DNA of 64,000 bases from JACRIM01 sp038042195 (GTDB taxonomy: Bacteria > Planctomycetota > Phycisphaerae > UBA1845 > UTPLA1): contig JBBTET010000017.1 in the NCBI GenBank assembly GCA_038042195.1, positions 4,757-68,756 of the forward strand, in the 5' to 3' direction. Below the pieces are notes generated by a model, which did no database searches, was not told the origin of the DNA, and saw only the letters and a list, made by a program, of their open reading frames with translations. Shown here piece by piece: positions 33,423 to 42,509 of the stretch (positions are counted from its first letter, which is position 1; every line of letters begins with the position of its first letter). Position numbers and translations under genes: made by a program.

Positions 33423-35939
33423 TCAAATCTTCCCCTTGTCGAGATCATCGTCCAGCTTCAAATCGTCCGCGATCTTGAAGTCGTCGATGTCCCCCAGCGC
33501 CTGCTCGCCGCTGATCTTGTTCAATTCCTGATCGATGTCCGACGAGCCCCACGAGCCATCCAGCGCATCCGGGTCCACCACTGCCGTCGGCGACATCTCT
33601 GAAAGCAGCGACGGCCCGCCCAGGTCGCCCGGAATCTCCGTCGTGCCCGATGCCCCGTCGGCCATCGCCTCGTCCGACGCGCCGGCCCCGCCGTCCAGAC
33701 GCTGACGCGTAACGCCCTGATCATCCGCTTCCTGTTCCTGATATTCGTAGAACTCGCGGTAGCTCTTGCGGAAGTAGCCGCCGGCCCGTGTCTCCACCTG
33801 GTTCAACACGGCCCCGAAGATGCGAGCGCCCACCGACGCGAGTTGCGACGCCGACCGCTGCAAGGCCCCGCGCGACGTGACACGATACTGGCACACCATG
33901 ATCACGCCATCCACCAACGACGCCAACACCATCGCATCACTCACCAAAAGCAACGGAGGCCCGTCGAAAATGACCTGGTCGTATCGCGTCCGCGCATCAC
34001 CAATCAGGTCTCGCAAATAACTGCTGCCAAGCAACTCCGCCGGATTCGGTGGAATCGGCCCGGCCCCCAGCACATCCAGGCCCGGCACAGCCGTCGACGA
34101 AACGTAGTTCTCCAGCCGCCCCTGCCCGATCAAAACGTTACTCAACCCCTCCTGCTGCATCCCGGGGAATATCTTCGGCAGGCAGGAGCGACGGAAATTG
34201 GTGTCCACCAACAACACGCGCCGACCCGACAGCGCCACCGAGATCGCGAGGTTACATGCAATCGTCGTCTTGCCGTTGCCCCCGTGCGGACTGGTGACGA
34301 GCAGCGTCGCCTGCTGCTCGGCCGGCGCACTGAAGAACAAATTCGTGCGCAGATTGCGGAACGCCTCCGCCGTGATGGAATGCGGGGCATCCAGACACGC
34401 CGTCTCCACGCGATCAATCTCGACTTCGTCGTCGTCCGTGATCGGCACGGTCCCCAGCACGGGCATCGACTGCCGCAGCACGTCGCGCGGCGTGCGAACC
34501 GTTGTGTCGGACAACTCAAGCAACAACGCAATGCCGACCGCCAGGCCCAGCCCAAGAACGCCAGCCGCCGGGAGCCATATCTCCAGCTTCGGTTGCGACC
34601 GTCGCTTGGGGGCCACAGCTGCGGACCGCTGGTCGATCTGCACCGTGTCCTTGAGTTGCACCGTCTGCTTCATCTGGTTGTTCAGATCAAGCTGCCGTTC
34701 ATAGGCGGCTTTCATCTGCTCGCTTTCCTCGACCAGCCTCTTATATTTCCAGTGCTTTGCGTCTTTGTCGCGCTGCTCCTGCTCCGCCAGAATCCGGCGA
34801 TCCTTAACCTTCGTCAATTGCTCCAGCGCCTCAAGGTAATTGCGCCGCGTCTGCTCGATCAAATCCGTGTTGTACTTGACGGCCTTTTGCGCCCGCTCGC
34901 TTGCCGCACGCTCCGACGCCATCTCGAACTGCGCCTGCGCTTCTTTCACCTGTCGGTGATTCGGGCCGTATCGCGCCTGCAGCGCGCGAAGCGTTTCGTC
35001 GGCCTGCTGCATTCGCTGGTCAAGTTGATAGATATTGGGGTCGCCATTGAGTTGGTTTTGCAACTCCGGGGTGATCGGCAGCTCTTCAGGCTTAATATCC
35101 TGAAGCGAGTCGAACTGAGCCTTCTTGCCGTCTGTGTCGAGCCCCAGCTCCGTCTCGATCGCCTTGAGCGTGGCGATTGTCTCGTTCCCCTCCTCGCCGA
35201 TCCGAAGTTGGACCTCTTCGTTGCTTCGATAGTTGTCGATTTCGCGTTGTTTCGTTTCGTAGTCGTTTCGTGCCCCGTCAAGCGCCTTGTCAGAGCTTTC
35301 GGCCTGGCCGCGGAGGGTGTCCCGTTGCAACTTGTTAATCAGGAAAAGATACTTCTGCACCACCGTATTGACGATGATCGGAACTTCCTTCGCCACACGC
35401 CAGGTCGCCGACACGCCGACGAAATTCGAATCGCGTACCGGGCTGGCGGCCAGGATGTCCGCCAAAAGGTCCGCGGGCTCCTCGTTTTTCTCCTTGAGCT
35501 TTCGCTCCGCCTCGCGATACCAATCCGTATTGCGGAGGTCGTTGTCTTCCAGGGCCGCCTGTAGCACGCCGGGGCTTTTGACCATCAGCGCCTGGTCTTG
35601 CAACAGCCGAAGCACCTCTTCCGCCTGAATTGACTGGCGCTCCAGCGGGTTCATCACGTTGATGGGGTTAATCGACTGCACCCGAATGTAAGACGTCGCG
35701 GAATAACTCGGATACCAGAAATAGAAGATCAGGGTTACGCCGGTGCCAATGGTAAAAAACAACACCGACAGAATCACAATGAGTACCAGACGCGCCCGCA
35801 GAATGCGAAACACGTCCGCACCGGACATGCCGGACTGCGGAGGCCCCGGAGGCCGAGGCGCCATCGCCTGTCCCAGGCCTGAGCCCATGCTCGGTGATGC
35901 CGTTGTAAGCGTCGTCAAACCACGTCCCTCGCCGACCAA
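33423..35939 (-). CDS. Wzc/EpsB-like polysaccharide co-polymerase with tyrosine-kinase domain
   Basis: Up to 838 residues. After a Pro/Gly-rich start comes a transmembrane helix (VLIVILSVLFFTIGTGVTLIF), a Wzz-type periplasmic region with long coiled coils (~200-450), a second helix (~475-495), then a BY-kinase: Walker A SPHGGNGKTT, A' LLVDTNFRRSC and B VIFDGPPLLL. A tyrosine cluster (YFRKSYREFYEYQ) follows, but about 105 acidic residues extend beyond it. It controls polysaccharide chain export by autophosphorylation. The 5' end is uncertain: TTG at 35939 or ATG at 35888. It belongs to the leftward exosortase locus. Confidence 0.9.
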   Translation of the reverse strand: MVGEGRGLTTLTTASPSMGSGLGQAMAPRPPGPPQSGMSGADVFRILRARLVLIVILSVLFFTIGTGVTLIFYFWYPSYSATSYIRVQSINPINVMNPLERQSIQAEEVLRLLQDQALMVKSPGVLQAALEDNDLRNTDWYREAERKLKEKNEEPADLLADILAASPVRDSNFVGVSATWRVAKEVPIIVNTVVQKYLFLINKLQRDTLRGQAESSDKALDGARNDYETKQREIDNYRSNEEVQLRIGEEGNETIATLKAIETELGLDTDGKKAQFDSLQDIKPEELPITPELQNQLNGDPNIYQLDQRMQQADETLRALQARYGPNHRQVKEAQAQFEMASERAASERAQKAVKYNTDLIEQTRRNYLEALEQLTKVKDRRILAEQEQRDKDAKHWKYKRLVEESEQMKAAYERQLDLNNQMKQTVQLKDTVQIDQRSAAVAPKRRSQPKLEIWLPAAGVLGLGLAVGIALLLELSDTTVRTPRDVLRQSMPVLGTVPITDDDEVEIDRVETACLDAPHSITAEAFRNLRTNLFFSAPAEQQATLLVTSPHGGNGKTTIACNLAISVALSGRRVLLVDTNFRRSCLPKIFPGMQQEGLSNVLIGQGRLENYVSSTAVPGLDVLGAGPIPPNPAELLGSSYLRDLIGDARTRYDQVIFDGPPLLLVSDAMVLASLVDGVIMVCQYRVTSRGALQRSASQLASVGARIFGAVLNQVETRAGGYFRKSYREFYEYQEQEADDQGVTRQRLDGGAGASDEAMADGASGTTEIPGDLGGPSLLSEMSPTAVVDPDALDGSWGSSDIDQELNKISGEQALGDIDDFKIADDLKLDDDLDKGKI

Positions 35940-35956
35940 TCTTCTGTCGCACGTCG

Positions 35957-35977
35957 AACCGGCAGTTCTTGCCGGTT
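35957..35977. repeat. Palindrome upstream of the tyrosine-kinase gene
   Basis: AACCGGCA and TGCCGGTT flank a five-base loop. It lies 18 bases before the TTG start of the kinase gene, in the 117-base gap to the TPR gene, so it could affect processing of a shared transcript. Confidence 0.6.
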
Positions 35978-36056
35978 TGCCGCTCGGGTTGCTACGAGCC
36001 GTGTGCGCGACTGGTTCTGTCGCGCGGGGGGAGCCTTTCGGACACAGCGCGTCCCG

Positions 36057-39000
36057 TTACGACCCGCCCAAGGCCTTCAGTATCTTCGGCAGATACCTCT
36101 TGTCCCCTTGCTCCTGGGCCATTCCCTTGGCCCGTTCATACCAACTTTTGGCTTCAATCTTGTCGCCCTTGCGATCATAGGCCTGCCCTAGATGGTACAA
36201 AACAACAACACTCTTTTTGTCCTGGTCGCGCGCCCGGAAGAGCGCCCCCAATGCCTCGCCGTGCCGCCCATTTAAGGAAAGCACATACCCCAGAGTGTCC
36301 AATACGCCCGAATTATTGGGGTCCGCCTTCACAGCCTCTTGCGCATATGGCAACGCCTCGGCAGGCTTTCCAAGCGAGTCCGCCAGGAGAAACGCCATAT
36401 TGTTTAGGGCCAGTGGCTGCTTCGGATCGGTCTTCAAGACCCTCTCATAGAATGGCTTGGCCTCGTCGCTGCGACCAAGCTCCTGCAACAGCATTCCCTG
36501 CGCGAGATGCGCAAAAACGACATCCCGATCCCGAGTGGCCAGCTCAGCGACCCGCTTGCACGCCGCCAGTGCTTCCTCGTTCTTTTCGGACGCCTGCAAC
36601 AGATGAATGATCGCCTTCTGCTTCTCGATATTGTTTGGCTCCGCGTCAGCCCTCGATTTTGCGCGAGAGAGCGCCTGCTCCATCCCCAGCACACCCACCA
36701 TGTCGCCCACCACGCGGGTATAAGCGATGAAATCCTCGCCGGCCGCCGTCAACGCGCGGTCAAACGCCTCGACAGACTTGTCGTTTTGCCCGATTTGCTT
36801 GTAGGCCCAGCCAAGACCCGATAGCTGGTACGGGGCCTGTTCCAACTGGCGATCCGACAACATCTGTGCCAGATAGTCGGTCATCGCCTTCGGTTTATTC
36901 GCCTGCTTGTACGCGTTAAACAGCGCCGCGATCACCTCCTGGCGATCGCGAGCCAATTCCGCCGCCTTCTCATACCCCTGCACCGCCTTGTCCCATTTCT
37001 GCATTCGCGAGCCAAGCTGCCCCAGCAGCATCGGCCACTTGTACTCCTTGGGAAACAGCCGCATGTACGTGTACACCACGTTCTCGGCTTCTGTGTATCG
37101 CGGAGGCCTCACCCGCGCATACGCATCAATCAACGCTTCGGCCACTGCCGTCTGATCCGGCTTCTGGTCAAGAATGGATCGCAGCTCCACGATCGCCTCG
37201 TCGCCGCGGCCCATCTCAAGCAGGGCGTCCGCAAGCCCAATTCGATGCTGATACATGAACCCGTCCGGATTAAACGTCTTGGCCTTCCGCAGATCATCCA
37301 CCGCGGCCTGCCAGCGCCCCATCAACATGTACATCTGGCCGCGTTGCCACAACGCAACCGCATTATTCGAGTCCTTCTCCAGATGAGCGTCGAACGCCTC
37401 CTTCGCCTTCTGGATGTCTCCCCCAATTCGGTGATACGCACCCGTGTAAATCATGCCCTGCTGGTCATTCGGATACTTCACTACAAACGCGTCGATCTCG
37501 CGCTTGGCGTTATCCAAATCTCCCAACGCCAACCACAACGCGATGACGCGAGACTGTGTGCTCTGCGCGAGCGCGGCGTCACCCGGTTCCTTGCACTGCT
37601 TCTGGAGCCGTGTGTAGTACTCCACCGAATCTCGGAATCGATTCGTTCGGGCGTAATACTCCCCGGCGGAATTCAGTACATCATTGGATGCGTCCAGGCT
37701 GACCGCGAGCCGGAAATACCGATCCGCCGTGGCGAGCGTCTTCTGCACTTCATAGAACTGACCGAGACACACAGCCACCTCCGCCTTGCGGCCTTTTTCC
37801 TTCTCGGTGTTCATCAGGTCCACGAGAAGCTGGTCGCCCTCCTGAGGCCGATTCACTTCCTCCCGCCCAAAGAATCGGGCGATCTCACGCGCCACGCGCA
37901 GATCGTTCTTCGACACCTTGAGGGCCTCGCGATACACCTCCGCCGCCTTGTCGTACTTCGCCACTTTCGTGTCGGCGTAAAGGCGCGCCAAGTACACCAG
38001 GTTTTCCAAATCCGTCGGGTTGTCGCGACGCATCTTCTCGCGCGATGCAATCCCCGTGGCCGGGCTTTCCTTTTCCTTGATGAGCTGTGATTGCTGTCGC
38101 AGCCACTTGTCATCCTGAATCACCCGAGCCGCCGCCTGAATGTGCTTTTGGGCCTCCTTCTCATTCCCCTCGGCCACGAGGATCTGCGCCATCGCGCGAT
38201 TCGCAAATCCATTCGTAGGGTCGATTTCCAGCGCCTTTGCAAGCGCAAGCCTTGCGTCCGACGCTCGATTCTTCATCGCCAAATACGTCTCGCCCAGATA
38301 CGTCCACCCATACGCATTCGATGGGAACTTCGCCAAGCCCGCTGAAATCAAATCCACGGCGTCTTGGTATTTCTCCTGCGCGTATGCCATCCGCCCCTGT
38401 GCAATCTTGCCCTCGGTGCCGTCGAGGTTGAGCTGGCCATCTTTGGTCACGTATTTTGCCATCCGATCCCAATCCTTCTTGACCGCCGCAAGACGCAACT
38501 GACGATCAATCAATTCAGGCTCGTTCGGCTTGATTTGCTCGGCCTCATCCAACGCCTTCACGGCCGCATCAAGATTCTCGCGACGCGCCTGAAAATCGGC
38601 GACCAACATCGCCCGAGTGAATGCGTCCTTTTCCTCCTTCAGGAATGCAAGGGTCGCGTCATCGTTTCGCTCCGTCTCCAGCACAATGGTCTTCAGCCGG
38701 CGATAGATGGGCTTATCTGGATGCTTCGCCATCACGCCGGACAACAGAGACTTCGCATCGGCGATGCGATCGGTCGCCTCATACACCCGAAATAGCATGC
38801 GCACGGCCTGATCGTTGGATGCGTCCTGGGCCACCAGCGGCTTCAATTTCGCCTCGGCCTCGTTGTATCGCTGCTCAGTCATCATGAGGCGAATGTCCCG
38901 CATCTCGTCACCCGTGCCACCCTGAGTCAGCTTCCCCGCTTCCGCAGTCGCCAATTCGGTGTGCCCGAGCAATCGATAGGCTTCCAGGCGCAGTCGGCAG

Positions 39001-40589
39001 GCATTCTCATCCTTTTCCAAATAGTCCCGCAGCGGACCTGCTTCCAACGGCTTTAATTCCGAGAGTGCCAGCGCGGGCTCATTCATCTGCAAATAAACCT
39101 GTCCCAGACGAATCTTGAGCATGGGCGCATACGGTGCAAGAACCAGCGCCTTCTTCAGCGCTTTGCTGGCAGAGCCCCACTGGCTCTGTTGAACATACAA
39201 ATCTGACAAGAGCGCCTGCAGCCGAACGTGCCGGGCCGCCTCAATGGAACGATCGGCCGCCTCGGCCTCCTTGATGGCCGCGACGTAGTCTCCCTTGACA
39301 TTGAGTATGCTCGCCGTAAGGAAGCGCGCCTCCACCGAGCTGGGATCAATTTCGCGCTTCAGCTTCTCCGTCCAGCCCTCCGCCGATTCGATGGCCGCCT
39401 TCTTTTTGTCGGCATCTGCCCCAGCGAGGAGAGCGCGATCAATGTCAATCATGCAAAGCTCGATGAAAAAGTTCATTCGCGCGACGTTGTCGCCAAAATC
39501 TCGAAAGTGCTTCGTCTTTGGAATCGCTTCCAGCCCCTTCTTGAATAGCTCCACCTCCTGAGCAGTCAGCGCGTTCCGCTTGGCTTCGTCCTTTTCCTTC
39601 TCCCGCTTGACTTTGTAGATTTGACTCAGCCCCTGATAAGCACGGCCATCCGTCGGATCCAAACCCATGGCCTTCTTCATGCACTCCTCTGCCTTGTCGA
39701 AGTCCATCCGGTTATTGCCATACACGGACCCCGAATAAATCGCACCCAACATCAACTGTGTCTCGGCGCCGGCCTCACCGCTCTGCTGCGCGGCCAGTGA
39801 TTGAAGTGCCGATATCGCCTTGTCAAAGTCCCCCTTGATGAGATTGTAAAACGCCAGCAGTCGCTCGAGTCGGCCGCGATCTTTCGCCTTGTCCGCAGGG
39901 CACTTCTCAAGTGCCGAAGCCACCAGGGCAGTCGCCGCCTTCTCCAACTCCTCGCCTTCCTGCCGAGACCCGCTCTCCTGCTTCTCAAGGCCCGCGGCCC
40001 ACTGATCTCGCGCCAACAATTCGACGGTGTCAGCATTCCCAGGATCCAGCTCCAATGCTCGCTTTAACTCGGCTCGACCCATGTCGCGATACGACGCGTC
40101 TTCCTTCTGCAGGCTCAAATAAGCGCTGCCCAGCGCCCGATGACCCAGTCCCGAGTCCTTCTCGGCATCAACCAGTTTCTTCGCCTCCGCCAACAATCGA
40201 TTCCACTGCGGGCCTGATGGAAAGAGCTTGGCGACATCTAGCTCCAGCTCTGTCATTAGCCGGGTCGCAGATCGCAATTGAGTATCCACCTGCCGGGCTT
40301 GGGAGATATAACTGCGTGCGGTCGCCACATCCCCGTCCTCAATGGCACAGCGTGCGGCCGAAACCAGATACTCCGGGTTGTGCGCGGGATCGCGCTGGCA
40401 CGCCCGGCCATAGGCCTGCGCCGCCTTGTTCCATTCCTTCTGGGTTTCGTGTTTTTTGGCCTCCTCCTCATAGACCTTCGGATCGCGCCCCGGAAGGTTG
40501 GCCAACAGCAGGAACCCCGCTGCCGCCAAAACCACCATGCCGCCGAATGTCAGTCCGCCAACCAACGTACGATTTAGTGTCTTTGCCAT
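36057..40589 (-). CDS. Giant TPR protein of the exosortase/exopolysaccharide locus (PrsT-like)
   Basis: 1510 residues from the ATG at 40589, which has GAGGCGGA upstream. One membrane-anchor helix (LTFGGMVVLAAAGFLLLANL) is followed by roughly 30 or more tetratricopeptide repeats to the end (examples: AAQAYGRACQRDPAHNPEYL, AYGWTYLGETYLAMKNRASDARLAL, LALNNMAFLLADSLGKPAEALPYAQEAVKADP). Exosortase loci often carry a large TPR lipoprotein or anchored protein called PrsT, thought to organise polysaccharide export; this match is by position and architecture, not by a diagnostic motif. There is no catalytic domain. Confidence 0.85.
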   Translation of the reverse strand: MAKTLNRTLVGGLTFGGMVVLAAAGFLLLANLPGRDPKVYEEEAKKHETQKEWNKAAQAYGRACQRDPAHNPEYLVSAARCAIEDGDVATARSYISQARQVDTQLRSATRLMTELELDVAKLFPSGPQWNRLLAEAKKLVDAEKDSGLGHRALGSAYLSLQKEDASYRDMGRAELKRALELDPGNADTVELLARDQWAAGLEKQESGSRQEGEELEKAATALVASALEKCPADKAKDRGRLERLLAFYNLIKGDFDKAISALQSLAAQQSGEAGAETQLMLGAIYSGSVYGNNRMDFDKAEECMKKAMGLDPTDGRAYQGLSQIYKVKREKEKDEAKRNALTAQEVELFKKGLEAIPKTKHFRDFGDNVARMNFFIELCMIDIDRALLAGADADKKKAAIESAEGWTEKLKREIDPSSVEARFLTASILNVKGDYVAAIKEAEAADRSIEAARHVRLQALLSDLYVQQSQWGSASKALKKALVLAPYAPMLKIRLGQVYLQMNEPALALSELKPLEAGPLRDYLEKDENACRLRLEAYRLLGHTELATAEAGKLTQGGTGDEMRDIRLMMTEQRYNEAEAKLKPLVAQDASNDQAVRMLFRVYEATDRIADAKSLLSGVMAKHPDKPIYRRLKTIVLETERNDDATLAFLKEEKDAFTRAMLVADFQARRENLDAAVKALDEAEQIKPNEPELIDRQLRLAAVKKDWDRMAKYVTKDGQLNLDGTEGKIAQGRMAYAQEKYQDAVDLISAGLAKFPSNAYGWTYLGETYLAMKNRASDARLALAKALEIDPTNGFANRAMAQILVAEGNEKEAQKHIQAAARVIQDDKWLRQQSQLIKEKESPATGIASREKMRRDNPTDLENLVYLARLYADTKVAKYDKAAEVYREALKVSKNDLRVAREIARFFGREEVNRPQEGDQLLVDLMNTEKEKGRKAEVAVCLGQFYEVQKTLATADRYFRLAVSLDASNDVLNSAGEYYARTNRFRDSVEYYTRLQKQCKEPGDAALAQSTQSRVIALWLALGDLDNAKREIDAFVVKYPNDQQGMIYTGAYHRIGGDIQKAKEAFDAHLEKDSNNAVALWQRGQMYMLMGRWQAAVDDLRKAKTFNPDGFMYQHRIGLADALLEMGRGDEAIVELRSILDQKPDQTAVAEALIDAYARVRPPRYTEAENVVYTYMRLFPKEYKWPMLLGQLGSRMQKWDKAVQGYEKAAELARDRQEVIAALFNAYKQANKPKAMTDYLAQMLSDRQLEQAPYQLSGLGWAYKQIGQNDKSVEAFDRALTAAGEDFIAYTRVVGDMVGVLGMEQALSRAKSRADAEPNNIEKQKAIIHLLQASEKNEEALAACKRVAELATRDRDVVFAHLAQGMLLQELGRSDEAKPFYERVLKTDPKQPLALNNMAFLLADSLGKPAEALPYAQEAVKADPNNSGVLDTLGYVLSLNGRHGEALGALFRARDQDKKSVVVLYHLGQAYDRKGDKIEAKSWYERAKGMAQEQGDKRYLPKILKALGGS

Positions 40590-40735
40590 GTGTATCCGCC
40601 TCGAGTTCATCCTTGGGCCGCAAAACACCCGCCTCACACCCGGACATCCCTGCCCGAACGTGATTCATGGGGCGCAAACAGCCCTAAAAAAATCCTTGCT
40701 CTAGTAACAAAATCGCCACGCCCATGCGCGACGAA

Positions 40736-41494
40736 TCACGTGGCCAGCTTGGCTGCCTTAACTTCCCGCGGACCGCCCCGCTCCCAACCCTTGAGCGGCC
40801 AGTGCGAGCGAACTAACTCCGCGATTCCCTTGTCCAATACCTCTTTGGCAATGGCATCCAGTTCCGCAAGGTCCGCCTGCGAAGTGCTCTGAATGGAGAC
40901 GTCGACTTTGCAGTAATACAGATGCGTGTCCCTGGGGTCCACCATCTTTACTCGCACATCATTGCGGTCACCCTTAAACTCGCCGTTGACACTGATAGTG
41001 TAATAGTTCAACAGCCGGACGCCTACATGCTTGGGATCGTCAAACATGACCCGCCCGAGCTCCGCTTTTTGGCCCAGTGTCGGCATTTCCCATTCAAAAA
41101 TCTCCTTCGGTGCCGCCTGCGTTAACCCCCCCTGCAATAGGCATTCTTCCCCGACGTGGGGCACCTGATCCTGCACCCCCGTGTAATAGAAAGCCGTAAA
41201 ATGAATCTGACGGCGGCGCTCCCCAGTTCCATTCGGATCGACCAGCGACCACGTCAAGTACTCCTTCGTCCCGACCTCCCCCTCATTCTCTGCGCTCAAT
41301 CGCCCCGCACTCACCAGCTTCCACGGTGCCAGCGCCTTCTGGTCCATGTCGTCCAGCGGCTTGCGAATCGGCAGCGCCTTCTTGATCACCACCAGCCATC
41401 CGAGCTTCTTTCCGGCCATCAAATAGCCCGTGCTAACCACGAGAATCCCGACCGCCAGCGCAAAGTGAAGTGTACCTCTCGAACTCGTATTCAT
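40736..41494 (-). CDS. EpsI-like exosortase-associated protein
   Basis: 252 residues: one N-terminal helix (LHFALAVGILVVSTGYLMAG), then an extracytoplasmic domain. The stretch FTAFYYTGVQDQVPHVGEECLLQGG matches the pattern of the EpsI/DUF3485 family, where an aromatic-rich strand is followed by H-x-P-x-x-C; here it is P-H-V-G-E-E-C. EpsI-type proteins are found beside or fused to exosortases. Its ATG overlaps the exosortase stop by four bases (ATGA), so the two are translationally coupled. Confidence 0.8.
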   Translation of the reverse strand: MNTSSRGTLHFALAVGILVVSTGYLMAGKKLGWLVVIKKALPIRKPLDDMDQKALAPWKLVSAGRLSAENEGEVGTKEYLTWSLVDPNGTGERRRQIHFTAFYYTGVQDQVPHVGEECLLQGGLTQAAPKEIFEWEMPTLGQKAELGRVMFDDPKHVGVRLLNYYTISVNGEFKGDRNDVRVKMVDPRDTHLYYCKVDVSIQSTSQADLAELDAIAKEVLDKGIAELVRSHWPLKGWERGGPREVKAAKLAT

Positions 41495-42456
41495 TCCGAC
41501 GCCCCCTTCTCCTCCGTCGGCCGGTCCACGTACACATGATCAAGAACCCAAAGAATCCCCATATAAATCGTAAACCCCAATGCGAACGTGAACATCCCAA
41601 GAATCGCGTGCGGCGTCCCTTCCGCCAAATCCTTGTGCCCGTACATCTGAAACGCCCCGGTGATGATCACGCGAAGCACATTGCAAAACAGGGCCACCGG
41701 CACCACCGACACCGCCATCGCCAACCGCTGCCACATCGGCCGCGGCGTGAAGTACGCAGTCATCAACCCCAGCGCCACAAACGCCATCAATGACCGCATC
41801 CCGCTGCACGCCCCGGCAACGGCAAACATCCCCTGATCTCCGCCCGACATCCAATAGGAAATGTTAACGCCCGACCGCTCCACCTCCGCGCCCGGGAACA
41901 TGTTCAACACCACTGTCGAAATCGTCGCCGCGAACTGTTGCAGTGGGTGGGTGATCTCGCGATACATTCGCTCCGGAGGCGGCATCCCCAGCGCTAGAAA
42001 ACAAATCGGAAACAGTGTCAACCAAAGCACGCGCCACCCGCACATCAGTAGCACCACCCCCGCGACCATCGTGATGATCGACAGTGGCTGTGGATATCCA
42101 AACTGCCCGATGATTGCAAATGCATATACCAGTGTCGATGCCGACATCAACACCGCCCCCCACAACGAGCCTTCGCCTAGAACCTTAAACAGTTCCGCTC
42201 GCTTCATGTAAACGACATAAAGCCCAAACGGAGGAATCAGAAACCCATGCGACCAGTCCGGCTCCATCCAGTAATAGACGAGCCGCAAGATGTGATCCCA
42301 ATACATCCAGACCACCAGCCCCGCCAGAAGCAGGACTTTCACGATCCCGGATGTCCCCAAATACTCAGACCACGAAGGCGGTGAGTCAGGCGACGATCGT
42401 CGCGTCGGCGCTGTCGTTGCACCAGCCGAAATGTCCGCGTTCGTCGGTGTGTCCAT
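41491..42456 (-). CDS. Exosortase
   Basis: 321 residues with about eight membrane helices. The catalytic signature is complete: Cys217 in GACSGMRSL, Arg262 in CNVLRVIITG and His283 in TPHAILGMFTFALGF. Exosortases cleave the C-terminal sorting signal of exported proteins, usually PEP-CTERM, and are encoded with polysaccharide genes. The N-terminal ~35 residues are Ser/Thr/Pro-rich and probably cytoplasmic. I cannot assign the subtype; planctomycete-specific types exist. Confidence 0.92.
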   Translation of the reverse strand: MDTPTNADISAGATTAPTRRSSPDSPPSWSEYLGTSGIVKVLLLAGLVVWMYWDHILRLVYYWMEPDWSHGFLIPPFGLYVVYMKRAELFKVLGEGSLWGAVLMSASTLVYAFAIIGQFGYPQPLSIITMVAGVVLLMCGWRVLWLTLFPICFLALGMPPPERMYREITHPLQQFAATISTVVLNMFPGAEVERSGVNISYWMSGGDQGMFAVAGACSGMRSLMAFVALGLMTAYFTPRPMWQRLAMAVSVVPVALFCNVLRVIITGAFQMYGHKDLAEGTPHAILGMFTFALGFTIYMGILWVLDHVYVDRPTEEKGASE

Positions 42457-42509
42457 GGTCCTGCTGTCTCAAGCCGGGCCGGCCACATCGGCAAATGCCC
42501 CAGCGTTAA

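Noticed and set aside
33843..35564. 573-codon plus-strand frame opposite the tyrosine-kinase gene
   Set aside because: The kinase domains on the minus strand are clear. The plus-strand product is Arg/His/Leu-rich shadow sequence.
40659..40740. Inverted CGTGATTC/GAATCACG pair between the TPR and EpsI-like genes
   Set aside because: Arms of 8 bases about 65 apart can arise by chance, and no regulatory context supports an operator.
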